Assembly (NCBI GenBank): GCA_023429825.1
Contig: JAEZDC010000086.1
Span: 1-38,891, forward strand
Direction: 5' to 3'
Length of the DNA stretch: 38,891 nucleotides
Source: Bacteroidota bacterium
GTDB lineage: Bacteria > Bacteroidota > Bacteroidia > Chitinophagales > Chitinophagaceae
Shown: piece after piece, positions 24,244-34,116 of the stretch
Layout of the letters: every line of letters starts with the position of its first letter
How positions within the stretch are numbered: the stretch's first letter is position 1
The notes under the pieces: generated by a model
The model's database searches: none
What the model was told of the DNA's origin: nothing
Seen by the model: only the letters and a program-made list of their open reading frames with translations
Made by a program: the position numbers and the translations under genes

Positions 24244-25731
24244 ATGGTGCTTAGTAGAATATGGTCGGCATTTATCATTATTGCCGTGCTGGTAGGAGGG
24301 TATAGAATGATACGCGGCGATGAAAAGATATTCAACCGGATGATTGTTGGGAAATCTTCCGATGCTTACGATAGCGTGTATTATGTAGCTGTAGGGTCTC
24401 CGTTAACACACAACTTATCACCACGGTACGGTGAATTTCTGAGAGAGTATGGGTATGTAAGAAGAGATTCTGCACATAAAGCCACAGTATTACTTACAGA
24501 TAATTTATCAGCTGATTCTGTTCGTTTATTGAAAGAACAAAACCCTTCCTTAGATGTGTATACCTATGTATCTGTTCAAAAGAAACTTGAACGAAAAACA
24601 GATGGCATAATTCAAACTGCTAAGAATGCTGTAGTAGATATTATCATCCCTTTGATTGGTATTATGGCTTTATTCCTGGGTTTTTTAAGTATTGCGGAAA
24701 GGGCAGGGGGAGTAAGAGTACTATCAAGGATCATCTATCCCTTCTTCTCGAAGATATTTCCAGATATTCCTAAAGGCCATCCTGCAGTAGGGCATATGAT
24801 GATGAACTTCTCGGCTAATCTCTTAAACCTGGACAATGCTGCCACTCCCTTTGGTCTAAAAGCAATGGAAAGCCTCCAGGAACTAAATCCAAGTAAGACA
24901 GTTGCATCTAATGCACAGATCATGTTCATGGCTTTACATGCTTCAGGATTGACTTTGATTCCGGTCACTATCATCGCATTTCGTTCGGGATTGGGCGCAG
25001 CAAATCCAACAGATATTTTCATTCCATGTATGATCGCAACTTTTGCTGCTACGATGGCAGCAATGTTCATTGTAGCCTTCAAACAAAAGATCAATGTGTT
25101 TCATCCAACAGTTATAGGATGGGTGCTGGGCATCTCAGCATTGATCGGATTATTGGTTTGGTACGTATACAACCTTGATGCATCAAGTGCGCAAACATTT
25201 TCTTCTATACTCAGCAACGGTCTAATTCTTTTGATATTCTTCCTAATTGTATTGGGAGCAGTTTATAAGAAGATAGATGTATTTGATGCATTTGTAGAAG
25301 GTGCTAAAGGTGGATTTGAAGTCGCTGTTCGTATCATTCCCTATATAGTAGGGATGTTGATTGCCATAAGTATGTTAAGAACGAGCGGCACTTTTGATAT
25401 CATCATTAATGGAATGAAAATGTTATTCGCTGCGTTGGGTACAGACACAAGGTTTGTGGATGGATTACCTACGGCTCTCATTAAACCTTTGAGTGGAAGT
25501 GGAGCCAGGGGAATGATGATAGATACGATGCGAACATTTGGCGCTGATTCATTTGCCGGGCGATTAGCCTGTATATTACAAGGATCTTCCGATACTACTT
25601 TTTATGTGATAGCGGTGTATTTTGGAAGTATCAATATAAGAAACACCAGGTATGCAGTAGGCGCGATGTTACTTGCAGATTTGGTGGGGATCATTACGTC
25701 TATAATGCTTTGCTATATATTCTTCGGATAA
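24244..25731 (+). CDS. SpmA-SpmB-like fusion membrane protein (two nucleoside-recognition/Gate domains)
   Basis: 495 residues. One N-terminal membrane helix (about 5-20) is followed by a ~100-residue non-membrane insertion (about 25-130). Then come two Gate domains: the first around 130-245 with HMMMNFSANLLNLDNAATPFG-type sequence, the second around 350-475 with PTALIKPLSGSGARGMM-like residues. In Bacillus these two halves are separate proteins SpmA and SpmB, named for spore maturation, while Bacteroidota often carry them fused. A transport role is suspected but unproven, and sporulation is not expected here. Its stop lies two bases from the convergent MG2-protein stop. Confidence 0.9.
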   Translation: MVLSRIWSAFIIIAVLVGGYRMIRGDEKIFNRMIVGKSSDAYDSVYYVAVGSPLTHNLSPRYGEFLREYGYVRRDSAHKATVLLTDNLSADSVRLLKEQNPSLDVYTYVSVQKKLERKTDGIIQTAKNAVVDIIIPLIGIMALFLGFLSIAERAGGVRVLSRIIYPFFSKIFPDIPKGHPAVGHMMMNFSANLLNLDNAATPFGLKAMESLQELNPSKTVASNAQIMFMALHASGLTLIPVTIIAFRSGLGAANPTDIFIPCMIATFAATMAAMFIVAFKQKINVFHPTVIGWVLGISALIGLLVWYVYNLDASSAQTFSSILSNGLILLIFFLIVLGAVYKKIDVFDAFVEGAKGGFEVAVRIIPYIVGMLIAISMLRTSGTFDIIINGMKMLFAALGTDTRFVDGLPTALIKPLSGSGARGMMIDTMRTFGADSFAGRLACILQGSSDTTFYVIAVYFGSINIRNTRYAVGAMLLADLVGIITSIMLCYIFFG

Positions 25732-25733
25732 AA

Positions 25734-28202
25734 TTATTTGATTAATTGTTCAGTATATATGAGCCTTCCATCCTTATCAATACCCTGGATAGTTATCTTA
25801 AATTCTTTAGCTGAGTCATTATTTAAAAACTGGAAGCGGTACTTGCCATCTTTGCCTTGTTTAATATGACTGTTCCAGTAAAGTGTCATACAGTTATCTG
25901 AACCCTGGGGAATCAACGAGAGATCTGGCGTATAAAACTGCCGGGTAATAGCGTACCCCTGTCTTTCTACTTTGGTAAACGATTTTTCGTAAGGTGTTGC
26001 TCCTGCAGAAGTTCCTTTCTTTGTATAAAAAGCAATTGCTCCTTGTGATGCGCCTAAAACATTAGCTTCAAGTTTTAAAACTTTGATCAGTGCTATGTCA
26101 GATACGCTTAAAGTATTAATTATGTCTTTACTTACATTCACTTCATTGAGAAAATAAGCGATACCGTTTTCCTCAAGAACAAGTCCTACCGCTTCACCTG
26201 CAGAACTTTCTCCAAGCGCTGCTGAGTTTGAATTATTACTACTTAAAATATCCAGGCCCTGAAACCTGGTAAAGTAAACATTGGGATCAAATGGACTTCC
26301 TTCCACTCTTATTCCTGGTGTGGAGGCCTGTAACATCTGCCATGGAGTAGAATAATGTTTATAATCATCGGGATTGATGCCTTTACCCATCATAAATAAG
26401 CCGGTAGCATATTCCGCATTCAAGGAATCTTCTTTAGAAATGCGTTTTGCTTTTACAGTAATGTTGCCTAAGTACCCTGAGCCAAAGGCACCTGTATCTA
26501 TTTTAGAATAATTTGCATAGAGATAATTAGCTAAAGCGTTTTGCCTGTTCGTGAGGTCAGTAGTGTCGAGATCAACTGTTGGCCTATTGACAGATTTTTT
26601 TAAACTGTCGATATATGATGGTTTCAGATGTACATCTACGATCAGGTTTTCCTTTTTATTATTCGTACCCTGGTAGGCAATGGTTGCTTTCTTTTTATAG
26701 TTGATGTCATTAACAAGAAATTCACCCTTATCTGTCAATGTAGCTTCAGCAAGTATGGATGTTGAGTCTTCTCCTTTAATTACAAAAGAAACCTTTCCGT
26801 CCTTTACAACTTCGTTCCTGTCGCTCTTGGTTACTTTACCTGTAAGCCAAATGCCAGATTCAACAGGATAATTTAAAGTTGCATAATCACTTTTCATGAG
26901 TTTCTTCCATTCAAATCTTCTCCATCCCTGGGTCATTAATAAAAGGTCAAGGTGCCTTAGCGTTTCTGGATTTTTATCTTTAAAATAGTATCCGGGATTA
27001 TTAATGTAACCTTTTAGATCTGAGGTAAGCAAAAATGTAGAAGCAATGTTGCTTTCTTCATTGACTTTATTATCCAGATTTGCATTTGAAACACTTACGG
27101 CAAGTGACGCACGTTTAATATCCGGTAAAGAAAAAGAGATCGTATTCTTAGCTCTGGCTTTTAAGTTAAGTGTATCTAAGGTTAATTGGGGTTTGGCAAT
27201 TGTATAGTTTTCAATAAAAGCCAATCTCTCTGCCAGGGGATTCATCATTTCATCGAATGCGGTAATATGCAAAAGTCCTGGGGGAAGATTTTTTTTATTT
27301 ATGGGAAATGCATTCTGTCCTTCATCTAAATTAAGGTTGGCTTCCAGTACAAGTTCATAATTCTGCTGAACAACAACTTTGATCTTCCCATACCTTTCTT
27401 TTAGCTGCTCAGGTTTATTTATTAAAACGAAAACTTTATTAGGGTTTGAATTCTCGACTCTCAGAACAATACCTTCAGCTTTTGCTTTCGGTAAAGGAAA
27501 TTGCAAGGTACTTCCATTAGCCGAAGGGATATTAAAAGTATATTCTTTGCCAGGCTCGATCTCTAATTCAAAGCTTCCCATTCCGTCATGCTCACTGGTA
27601 ATATCTTGTAATTTTTTAGTTGTGTTGTCTGATACGAAAGCTTTTATAGAAACCGGTAAGCCTTTTTCGTCTGTCACTTTAAATGCAATTCGGTTTTTTA
27701 AGCCTTGTACCAGGTCACCACCTTCCGGGAAGAAATTGATTTTAATTACAGGAGAAGCATTCTTAGAATTGATTTTGTAGTCAGTGTTGTAAACAAAAAC
27801 ATTCTTACGATAAATAAACTCAGGAAAATTGAGCATCCAAAGAGTATACGCATTTATGGCATAATTGCCCGCCTGCATAGTTGACGGTATATCTATATCT
27901 ACCGGTGTACTGCTGAGGCTATCCAGTTTATACATCTTCTTCGAAACCACATCTCCCTTACTGTTTACAAGGTCAACATATAATATACGGCTTAGATAGG
28001 AAGGGACTCCATCCACTGTACACCAGGCTTTCATCCAAATAGTTTCACCAGGGAAGTAGTTCGATTTATCGGTTTGTATAAAGACCTTTTCCTGGGGGTA
28101 ATCATTTTTAAATTTACTAAGCGATGAGTCTGTAGTGAGGGTTTGTGCATACAAATCAACAAGGCAGAAAGCAAAAAGAATGAGTGTAAAGAATTTTTTC
28201 AT
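25734..28202 (-). CDS. secreted MG2-domain protein with barrel-less TonB-plug-like C-terminus
   Basis: 822 residues with a signal peptide (about 1-19, LYAQ). The N-terminal part carries the macroglobulin MG2-like motif KVFIQTDKSNYFPGETIW (about 39-56) and further beta-sandwich repeats. The C-terminal third contains a plug-like segment (WQMLQASTPGIRV; LVLEENG; IALIKVLKLEAN; GAIAFYTKKG) but no outer-membrane barrel follows. Such MG2-plus-plug proteins are a common, uncharacterised Bacteroidota class. It lies downstream of the Sus operon on the same strand but behind a strong terminator, so it is probably transcribed separately. Confidence 0.85.
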   Translation of the reverse strand: MKKFFTLILFAFCLVDLYAQTLTTDSSLSKFKNDYPQEKVFIQTDKSNYFPGETIWMKAWCTVDGVPSYLSRILYVDLVNSKGDVVSKKMYKLDSLSSTPVDIDIPSTMQAGNYAINAYTLWMLNFPEFIYRKNVFVYNTDYKINSKNASPVIKINFFPEGGDLVQGLKNRIAFKVTDEKGLPVSIKAFVSDNTTKKLQDITSEHDGMGSFELEIEPGKEYTFNIPSANGSTLQFPLPKAKAEGIVLRVENSNPNKVFVLINKPEQLKERYGKIKVVVQQNYELVLEANLNLDEGQNAFPINKKNLPPGLLHITAFDEMMNPLAERLAFIENYTIAKPQLTLDTLNLKARAKNTISFSLPDIKRASLAVSVSNANLDNKVNEESNIASTFLLTSDLKGYINNPGYYFKDKNPETLRHLDLLLMTQGWRRFEWKKLMKSDYATLNYPVESGIWLTGKVTKSDRNEVVKDGKVSFVIKGEDSTSILAEATLTDKGEFLVNDINYKKKATIAYQGTNNKKENLIVDVHLKPSYIDSLKKSVNRPTVDLDTTDLTNRQNALANYLYANYSKIDTGAFGSGYLGNITVKAKRISKEDSLNAEYATGLFMMGKGINPDDYKHYSTPWQMLQASTPGIRVEGSPFDPNVYFTRFQGLDILSSNNSNSAALGESSAGEAVGLVLEENGIAYFLNEVNVSKDIINTLSVSDIALIKVLKLEANVLGASQGAIAFYTKKGTSAGATPYEKSFTKVERQGYAITRQFYTPDLSLIPQGSDNCMTLYWNSHIKQGKDGKYRFQFLNNDSAKEFKITIQGIDKDGRLIYTEQLIK

Positions 28203-28228
28203 AGTAAGAGTTGATGAAGCAAACTACT

Positions 28229-28260
28229 AAAAAAATACCCCGGCTGAGGCCAGGGTATTT
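28229..28260 (-). terminator. rho-independent terminator of the SusCD-DUF4397 operon
   Basis: On the minus strand AAATACCC (28260-28253) pairs with GGGTATTT (28240-28233). Inside, one mismatch and then GGC/GCC pair around a 4-base loop, and the stem is followed by T7. It is 18 bases after the stop of the DUF4397 gene. Confidence 0.92.
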
Positions 28261-28277
28261 ATAATAATATGCCAAAA

Positions 28278-29069
28278 TTACCTGTTGTAAATAAAGCTGA
28301 TAGCTTTAGCTCTAGGCGCAGCAGTTTGCGAGTTATAGCCTCTTGTGATAATTGTGAATACTCTTTGATTAGTCACCGTAGAAGCACTGGTATAGCTTGC
28401 AGTAGCCGTAGTGGTAGCTGCTGCCCCACCGGGGCGGAACGACCAAACAGTTCCGGTATTGATAGGTACTGTGAAATACTGGCTGGAGGCCTTATAAGCT
28501 ATAGGACCTGCAACTTTAGTTGAGGTAGTACTCGTAGCTCCTGTTCCAAAATAAATATCAACGCCTGCGGCAAGATCCGGAATAAGGTTTACTACTCTAT
28601 ATTTTACAAAGCCAGAATCAGGTGCTTTAAGATCATCTTCCAAAAGGATGGAAGTCGTATTGGCTGCAGTGTCGGCAAAATACAATGAATAGAATTTATC
28701 AGCTGCAAGTGTTACTGTGGCCGCTGCTAATTCAACTGAATCATTGTTCGTTCCAACGTATGGGCGGCTGATAGTGATCTTTCTTTCACCCGGCTCTACT
28801 GCTAAATAATCAGCATAGTTACCGCCACCCGTATTTAATCCGCCTCCCGGAAAAGGAGTAGCGTAAGTGAGATTACTGCTCACTCGTATTCCATCAACCT
28901 TGATCTGGTAAGAGGGATTGGCCTGGTAGGATGAAATGAAATTAACTTTCAAAGAGGCCTTACCATTGATGAAAGTGTTCTCTTTTAAGCTGAAGCTATT
29001 CTTTTCGCAGGATACGAAAACCACCGCCCCGAAACATACTAGCGATATTGCAAATATTAATTTTTTCAT
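28278..29069 (-). CDS. DUF4397-domain lipoprotein
   Basis: 263 residues. The signal ends in FVSC with the lipid-accepting Cys21. The body is beta-rich with two DUF4397-type halves: SLKVNFISSYQANPSYQIKV... and YRVVNLIPDLAAGVDIYF..., each followed by a threonine/alanine-rich strand region and FYSLY or RVFTIITRGY. DUF4397 proteins are commonly encoded after SusC/SusD pairs as surface lipoproteins of unknown ligand. Third gene of the Sus operon, 22 bases after SusD and closed by a strong terminator. Confidence 0.88.
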   Translation of the reverse strand: MKKLIFAISLVCFGAVVFVSCEKNSFSLKENTFINGKASLKVNFISSYQANPSYQIKVDGIRVSSNLTYATPFPGGGLNTGGGNYADYLAVEPGERKITISRPYVGTNNDSVELAAATVTLAADKFYSLYFADTAANTTSILLEDDLKAPDSGFVKYRVVNLIPDLAAGVDIYFGTGATSTTSTKVAGPIAYKASSQYFTVPINTGTVWSFRPGGAAATTTATASYTSASTVTNQRVFTIITRGYNSQTAAPRAKAISFIYNR

Positions 29070-29091
29070 TTTTTGTTCTTGTGGTTGAGAA

Positions 29092-30741
29092 TTATGGTTT
29101 GCTGAACCAGGTTTCTAAAGTGTGATAATCTGCGAGATGACCACCTAATTTTTTCAGTTCTTCCAGGTTCCATACATATTCTGAATTGTAACGTGGCCTT
29201 ACCCGGTAAACAGGCTTACCATTATTGTTTGCAAAGTAACTCGTAGGCAATACAAAGTTTCTATATACTGGTTGGCCAGTAGCTGGATCTGTATCAACAT
29301 TATAATGGTATCTTCTCATATCGACCCATGTTTCTACAAAACCCCAGCCCCAAAGTGCAATATATTTTTGGAGCATGATATCACTCAGTGTTAATGCCGC
29401 AGCAGATTGTTTTACATTGGCACTTGCCAGATAGGCATTCTTAGCTGTTGTACTAATAGGAGAACCATTGTATAGTGTTAGATTACCTCTATATGTACTA
29501 TAGCTCCTATTAATGAAATCAAAATGCCCATTAATCCCATTCAAATAGGCGGTATAGGCTGTAGGTTTATCACCTTTTATAAAAGCGGCCTCAGCTTTCG
29601 TAAACTGGATCTCTGAGTATGTGATCACTGGCATAACCACTTTATCCTTGAACAGGTATTTACCAGCATTTAACGTAAAAACGGCAGCACTTGGATTTGC
29701 ATATATGCTGTCTCCCCATGGCACTGCTACTCTCTTGCGAGCATTCACACCTGTGGTAACAGCGCTGAAAGGATCACCAATACCCGGATCTACACCTCTG
29801 TAACCTCCGTTGCCTGTAGCTGTATCCTGTGAGGCTGAAAGCATATGAGAGAGACGGGGATCCCGGTTAGCAGTAACTGAACTCCCAGTAAACGTAGTTC
29901 CATCAAGGAGCTTAACAATAAAATTGCTTTGCCTGAAGGTACCTAGATTATTTCTATAAGGTCCGAAGAAGTTTGCATCATCATTTTTGGAAGCATCGAA
30001 AGGAATCACAAAATCATCCGCAACAGAAGACATGGCCAGATCAGCATATTTAATAACTGAATCCGGTTTGTACAAAGCTGCTTTATTGGTTACTCTGTGA
30101 AAGTTCCTTGCCAGGATAGCATAGGCTAATTTTTTCCATTTATTGAGGTCTCCCTGGTAGGAGAAGTCAGCAACTCCAAGCGTTACATTATTAGTTGCCG
30201 CTTTATCAAGATAATTTATCGCAACCCTACATAATGAATCTACACCTCTATAAACAGTTTCTTGGTCATCATATTTAAAGTAATAAGTACCTTCTTTGAA
30301 AGCTTCTGTATAAATAATCTCACCGTGGTAGTCTGTTGTCATTTGGAACATCAAGGCTTTTAAAACCAGTGCTGCGCCTGTATAATCCAATTGATTTTTT
30401 TGAATACCATTTTCGATAATGTATTCCAGGTTACCACCCATACCAAAATAGGTTTGGCGCCAGATATCTCCGGAAGCATCACTACCGGAAAGATAACCGT
30501 GTCGGTCCCAGGTATCATTATTTCCATTAGCAGCAGTTAACCAGTTTTGAATATACTTACCTACATAACGTGCGTCATATTGTACCCCTCTTGGAATACC
30601 AGACAACATCTGTGGGAATACCGAGCTGTTAGAAGGGTTTTGAGTGGTATCCGGATCTGAATTTATATTCAGGTATTTTTTACAGCTGTATCCTGCAATT
30701 ATTACAGTAATAAGCAGTAGTATGTTTATTGATTTTTTCAT
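29092..30741 (-). CDS. SusD/RagB-family outer-membrane lipoprotein
   Basis: 549 residues. The lipoprotein signal ends in GYSC (Cys20), followed by KKYLNINSDPD, the typical start of the SusD-like_2 type. Helical TPR-like organisation follows, with ALVLKALMFQMTTDYHG as the recognisable central helix. SusD proteins sit on the cell surface, bind the nutrient and close the SusC barrel like a lid. The partner SusC gene ends 19 bases upstream. Ligand is unknown: no glycoside hydrolase, sulfatase or peptidase gene adjoins. Confidence 0.93.
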   Translation of the reverse strand: MKKSINILLLITVIIAGYSCKKYLNINSDPDTTQNPSNSSVFPQMLSGIPRGVQYDARYVGKYIQNWLTAANGNNDTWDRHGYLSGSDASGDIWRQTYFGMGGNLEYIIENGIQKNQLDYTGAALVLKALMFQMTTDYHGEIIYTEAFKEGTYYFKYDDQETVYRGVDSLCRVAINYLDKAATNNVTLGVADFSYQGDLNKWKKLAYAILARNFHRVTNKAALYKPDSVIKYADLAMSSVADDFVIPFDASKNDDANFFGPYRNNLGTFRQSNFIVKLLDGTTFTGSSVTANRDPRLSHMLSASQDTATGNGGYRGVDPGIGDPFSAVTTGVNARKRVAVPWGDSIYANPSAAVFTLNAGKYLFKDKVVMPVITYSEIQFTKAEAAFIKGDKPTAYTAYLNGINGHFDFINRSYSTYRGNLTLYNGSPISTTAKNAYLASANVKQSAAALTLSDIMLQKYIALWGWGFVETWVDMRRYHYNVDTDPATGQPVYRNFVLPTSYFANNNGKPVYRVRPRYNSEYVWNLEELKKLGGHLADYHTLETWFSKP

Positions 30742-30760
30742 TTTCTTATTATTAATAGAA

Positions 30761-33700
30761 TTAGAATTGAACTTTTAAACCGAAATTAATACCTCTTGGC
30801 GTTGGTACAGAACCGTAATCAATTCCTGCACCACCGTAGCCTCTTGCTGTTGAAGCATTCAAGGTATTAACGTTAGGGTCCATGCCTGAGTAATTGGTGA
30901 TCAGGAACACATCTGTGCCTGTAACGAAAACAGAAGCTGATGTGATCACTTTTTGTCTTTTGATAAGTGTTTGCGGTAATCTGTATGAAAGTGTGATATC
31001 TCTCATCCTGATCCAGTTTACATTTTCAACGAAATCTCCTTCGGCAATAGCTACGTCATAGTAATCGTTGCGGTAGTAAGGAACAATAGTGATGTTGTTT
31101 TTGGTAGGGGTAGACGTGTTTTGTAATCCGTCAGCTAAAACGCCATCAATAACGCGTGGCTGCATTCTGTCAAGCGTCTTCGTACTTGTTCCTGTGAGTA
31201 CCATCATTGCCTCCATTCCATTAAATACGTCTCCACCTTTTCTGATATCCAGATTAAATGAAAGGTTTAGGTTCTCGAAGAAAGTAAAGCTATTGATAAA
31301 GCCAATCTTGAAATCAGGAGTTCTGTCGGCAATGTTTGTATAAGTGGAGGTTACCAATGGTAAACCAGTAGTAGGGGAGATCAATAACTGACCGGCATCA
31401 TTTCTTTGGAAAGCTCCTCCTACAAGGTTTGCAATCGATGAGCCTTTTGACACTTCCTGGCGCACGCTACCAAAAACCCAGGTATCAGAATCGTAGTACA
31501 GCGGCAGATCAGCAGGTAATCTTTTTACGATCCCTCTGTTCTTATCGAAATTGATCGTTGCATCCCAGATGAAGTTCTTTCTCTGCACCGGTGTTGCTTT
31601 CAATTGGATCTCTACTCCTTTGTTTTCTAACTCACCACCATTAATATACTTTAATACACCGGCAGTACCATAACTCAAACGAGTAGCAATGATCTGATCC
31701 TTTGTATTACTGATATAATAAGCTACATCAAGAGATAGACGATTCTTGAGGAATCGGAATTCTCCACCTGCTTCAAAATTGCGTGAATATTCAGGTCTCA
31801 GATCTTTATTGCTCGCAAATACATCATATATGAACCCACCTCCTGTTAACGGAGAAGTAGCGAACTGCGGATCTATGCGGTAGGGCGAAATAGGGCCTTT
31901 TCCAGATGTAGCATAAGATATTCTCAGTTTGCCATAAGATAACCAGTTTAATTCTTTAACAGGGCCAAGATCTGAGAAGATGAAACTTGCTGAGGCACTA
32001 CCATAGTTAAAGAATGGCTGTTTGTTATAAAATTTCGATGTCAAAGTCGATACGCCTTCTCTTACCCCTGCAAGGTTGATGTACAAAAGGTTATTATAAC
32101 CGAACGTATAATTTCCGAAAAATCTAATTTTCCTGATATTCTCTCTAACTAATCTTGCAGCTTGAGTTAAAGGAGCTGTGTTATTAATGGAAATAAATTC
32201 AGGTTCGAAGAATTGTTCTCCCTTTTGCGCATTGATACTTCTTTTGCTATCCTCAAAATAAAAGGCGGTGGAAAGAGAGTTAGAGAATTTGTTAGCAAAA
32301 GATTTTTTAAACGTAGCCCTGAAGGTTCCATTTATGTTCCTGAAGTTCTGTTCGTAAGTTGAAAGAAATCCTTTTGTAGCAAAACCATAACGGCTTTGTG
32401 GATGAGTAACATAAAAACCATCCGTTGTGAAATGATCGAGACCCAAGATACCATTTAAAGTTAGCCATTTCAGCGGATCAGCGCTTAAGTTGATATTACC
32501 TGTAAGCCTGTCGGTTTTATCATTACTGTTGTTCTTATTTACATCCCAGAAAGGATTATCAAACTCAACTGAATAATCAGTAACTGTTCTCAACACTTTT
32601 CTGGTTCCATCAGCATTCTGATATTGACTTGCATCAATATTCAATGGATAAGTAATAAGGTTGTTGTAGTATGTTCCTGCTCCTTTAGGAACCTTATCGT
32701 TGTCAGAGATGATATATGCCCAGCTGGAAGATATGTTCATCTTCTTGTTCAACCTGGTTGATCCGGTCAACCTGAATGAAAGTCTATCATATCCGGTATT
32801 AGGAACCACACCTTTTGAAGAAACATATCCTGTGGAGAAACGATAAGTCGCATCTCCCGAGCCTGCCTCAACACTTAGATTATGTTGCTGAGATGACCCT
32901 TGCTGGAAGAAATTTCTAATGTTATCATATTTAGGAGTATTGGCTGGATATTCAGGTCCGAAAAATCTAAAACCGTAAATAGTAGAAAAGGCATCAGGAT
33001 TGTAAATTCCGTTAGTACCTCTATTGTATACATCCTGGATCTGTGGGTATCTGTAAACTTCTTCTATTCTGAAAGAATTATCATAGCTGATCTTTGCTTT
33101 ACCTGACTTCCCTTTCTTTGTAGTGATAATGATTGCGCCTGAGGCACCGTCAGAGCCATATAGTGCTGTAGCTTCCGGACCCTTTAAGATCGTGATCGTT
33201 TCAATATCCTCTGAGTTAATATCGGCTATCCTGTTTGTATAATCGCCATTCCTGTTAGCAAATCCTAATGCAGAAGTATTACTGGCAGGGATCAATGACT
33301 CCTGGTTCAACGTACTGTTGTCAAGTGGAACACCATCCACAACGAACAGCGGTTGGTTGTTACCACCGATTGATGTAGCACCTCTCAGCATAATTTGAGC
33401 ACTGGCTCCTGGAGTACCCGCAGTTGATGTAACTGTTAAACCGGGAACCCGGCCGGCTAAAGAGTTTAAGAAGTTTTCTCTCCTTGTCTGGGCCACTTCT
33501 TCACCGGTAACAGTAGGTGCCTGGTAAGAAAGTTCTCTTTTATTACGTTGTTGACCATATGCAGTAACGACAACGTTTCCCAGATCTTTGTCTGAAGGGA
33601 CAAGTCTGACATTTGCAAATTTGTCATCACCTACAGTAACAGATTTGGCAACATAGCCAACGTAACTGAAACTTAATTGATGCCCTTTTTCTGCTGCTAT

Positions 33701-33892
33701 TTGATAACTACCTGCAGCATTGGTGGTAGCTTTTCGATTGGTGCGGGTGTTGGTTACAGTAACACCGACCAATGGAGTTCCATCATCGTCAGCGAGTACT
33801 GTTCCACTAACAGTTTTCTCCTGGGCGATCGAAACGTGGGGGGAAAGCAGTAAACATATTACTGCCGTAAGGAAGCAAGCAATCCTTCTCAT
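30761..33892 (-). CDS. SusC/RagA-family TonB-dependent outer-membrane transporter
   Basis: 1043 residues. Signal peptide (1-23), carboxypeptidase-regulatory-like domain (about 27-105), TonB-linked signature NVVVTAYGQ (106-114), a plug with ALYGSDGASGAIIITTKKGK (about 243-262), then a large beta-barrel ending in GINFGLKVQF with a terminal Phe, as outer-membrane proteins need. It imports nutrients across the outer membrane with energy from TonB-ExbBD, together with the SusD protein encoded next. No N-terminal extension for an anti-sigma factor is seen. The DeoR-type gene upstream may control it. Confidence 0.96.
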   Translation of the reverse strand: MRRIACFLTAVICLLLSPHVSIAQEKTVSGTVLADDDGTPLVGVTVTNTRTNRKATTNAAGSYQIAAEKGHQLSFSYVGYVAKSVTVGDDKFANVRLVPSDKDLGNVVVTAYGQQRNKRELSYQAPTVTGEEVAQTRRENFLNSLAGRVPGLTVTSTAGTPGASAQIMLRGATSIGGNNQPLFVVDGVPLDNSTLNQESLIPASNTSALGFANRNGDYTNRIADINSEDIETITILKGPEATALYGSDGASGAIIITTKKGKSGKAKISYDNSFRIEEVYRYPQIQDVYNRGTNGIYNPDAFSTIYGFRFFGPEYPANTPKYDNIRNFFQQGSSQQHNLSVEAGSGDATYRFSTGYVSSKGVVPNTGYDRLSFRLTGSTRLNKKMNISSSWAYIISDNDKVPKGAGTYYNNLITYPLNIDASQYQNADGTRKVLRTVTDYSVEFDNPFWDVNKNNSNDKTDRLTGNINLSADPLKWLTLNGILGLDHFTTDGFYVTHPQSRYGFATKGFLSTYEQNFRNINGTFRATFKKSFANKFSNSLSTAFYFEDSKRSINAQKGEQFFEPEFISINNTAPLTQAARLVRENIRKIRFFGNYTFGYNNLLYINLAGVREGVSTLTSKFYNKQPFFNYGSASASFIFSDLGPVKELNWLSYGKLRISYATSGKGPISPYRIDPQFATSPLTGGGFIYDVFASNKDLRPEYSRNFEAGGEFRFLKNRLSLDVAYYISNTKDQIIATRLSYGTAGVLKYINGGELENKGVEIQLKATPVQRKNFIWDATINFDKNRGIVKRLPADLPLYYDSDTWVFGSVRQEVSKGSSIANLVGGAFQRNDAGQLLISPTTGLPLVTSTYTNIADRTPDFKIGFINSFTFFENLNLSFNLDIRKGGDVFNGMEAMMVLTGTSTKTLDRMQPRVIDGVLADGLQNTSTPTKNNITIVPYYRNDYYDVAIAEGDFVENVNWIRMRDITLSYRLPQTLIKRQKVITSASVFVTGTDVFLITNYSGMDPNVNTLNASTARGYGGAGIDYGSVPTPRGINFGLKVQF

Positions 33893-34008
33893 ATCAGGTT
33901 TTTTGTTTTAGTATATATAATAGTCAATAAAGCAAAATCACGCAACACCTCTATTAAAGACGCACAAAACCGAATTTAAAGCAATGTTAAAACAGTCCTA
34001 CATAATTA

Positions 34009-34016
34009 CAAATTTA
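34009..34016 (-). promoter_or_regulatory. candidate -7 box upstream of susC-like gene
   Basis: On the minus strand TAAATTTG matches TAnnTTTG, 116 bases before the SusC ATG. No proper -33 TTTG lies 19 bases further up, so this is weak. The 33893-34116 gap is otherwise AT-rich with no gene. Confidence 0.3.
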
Positions 34017-34116
34017 TTTGGGATTATTGATACCTTCTTATTGAAATTCGTAGTTGTTTTCTTTATGTTGAAAAAAACTGGCAGAAAAATGCAGCTTTTT
34101 AATCGTAGCGCTGTCC

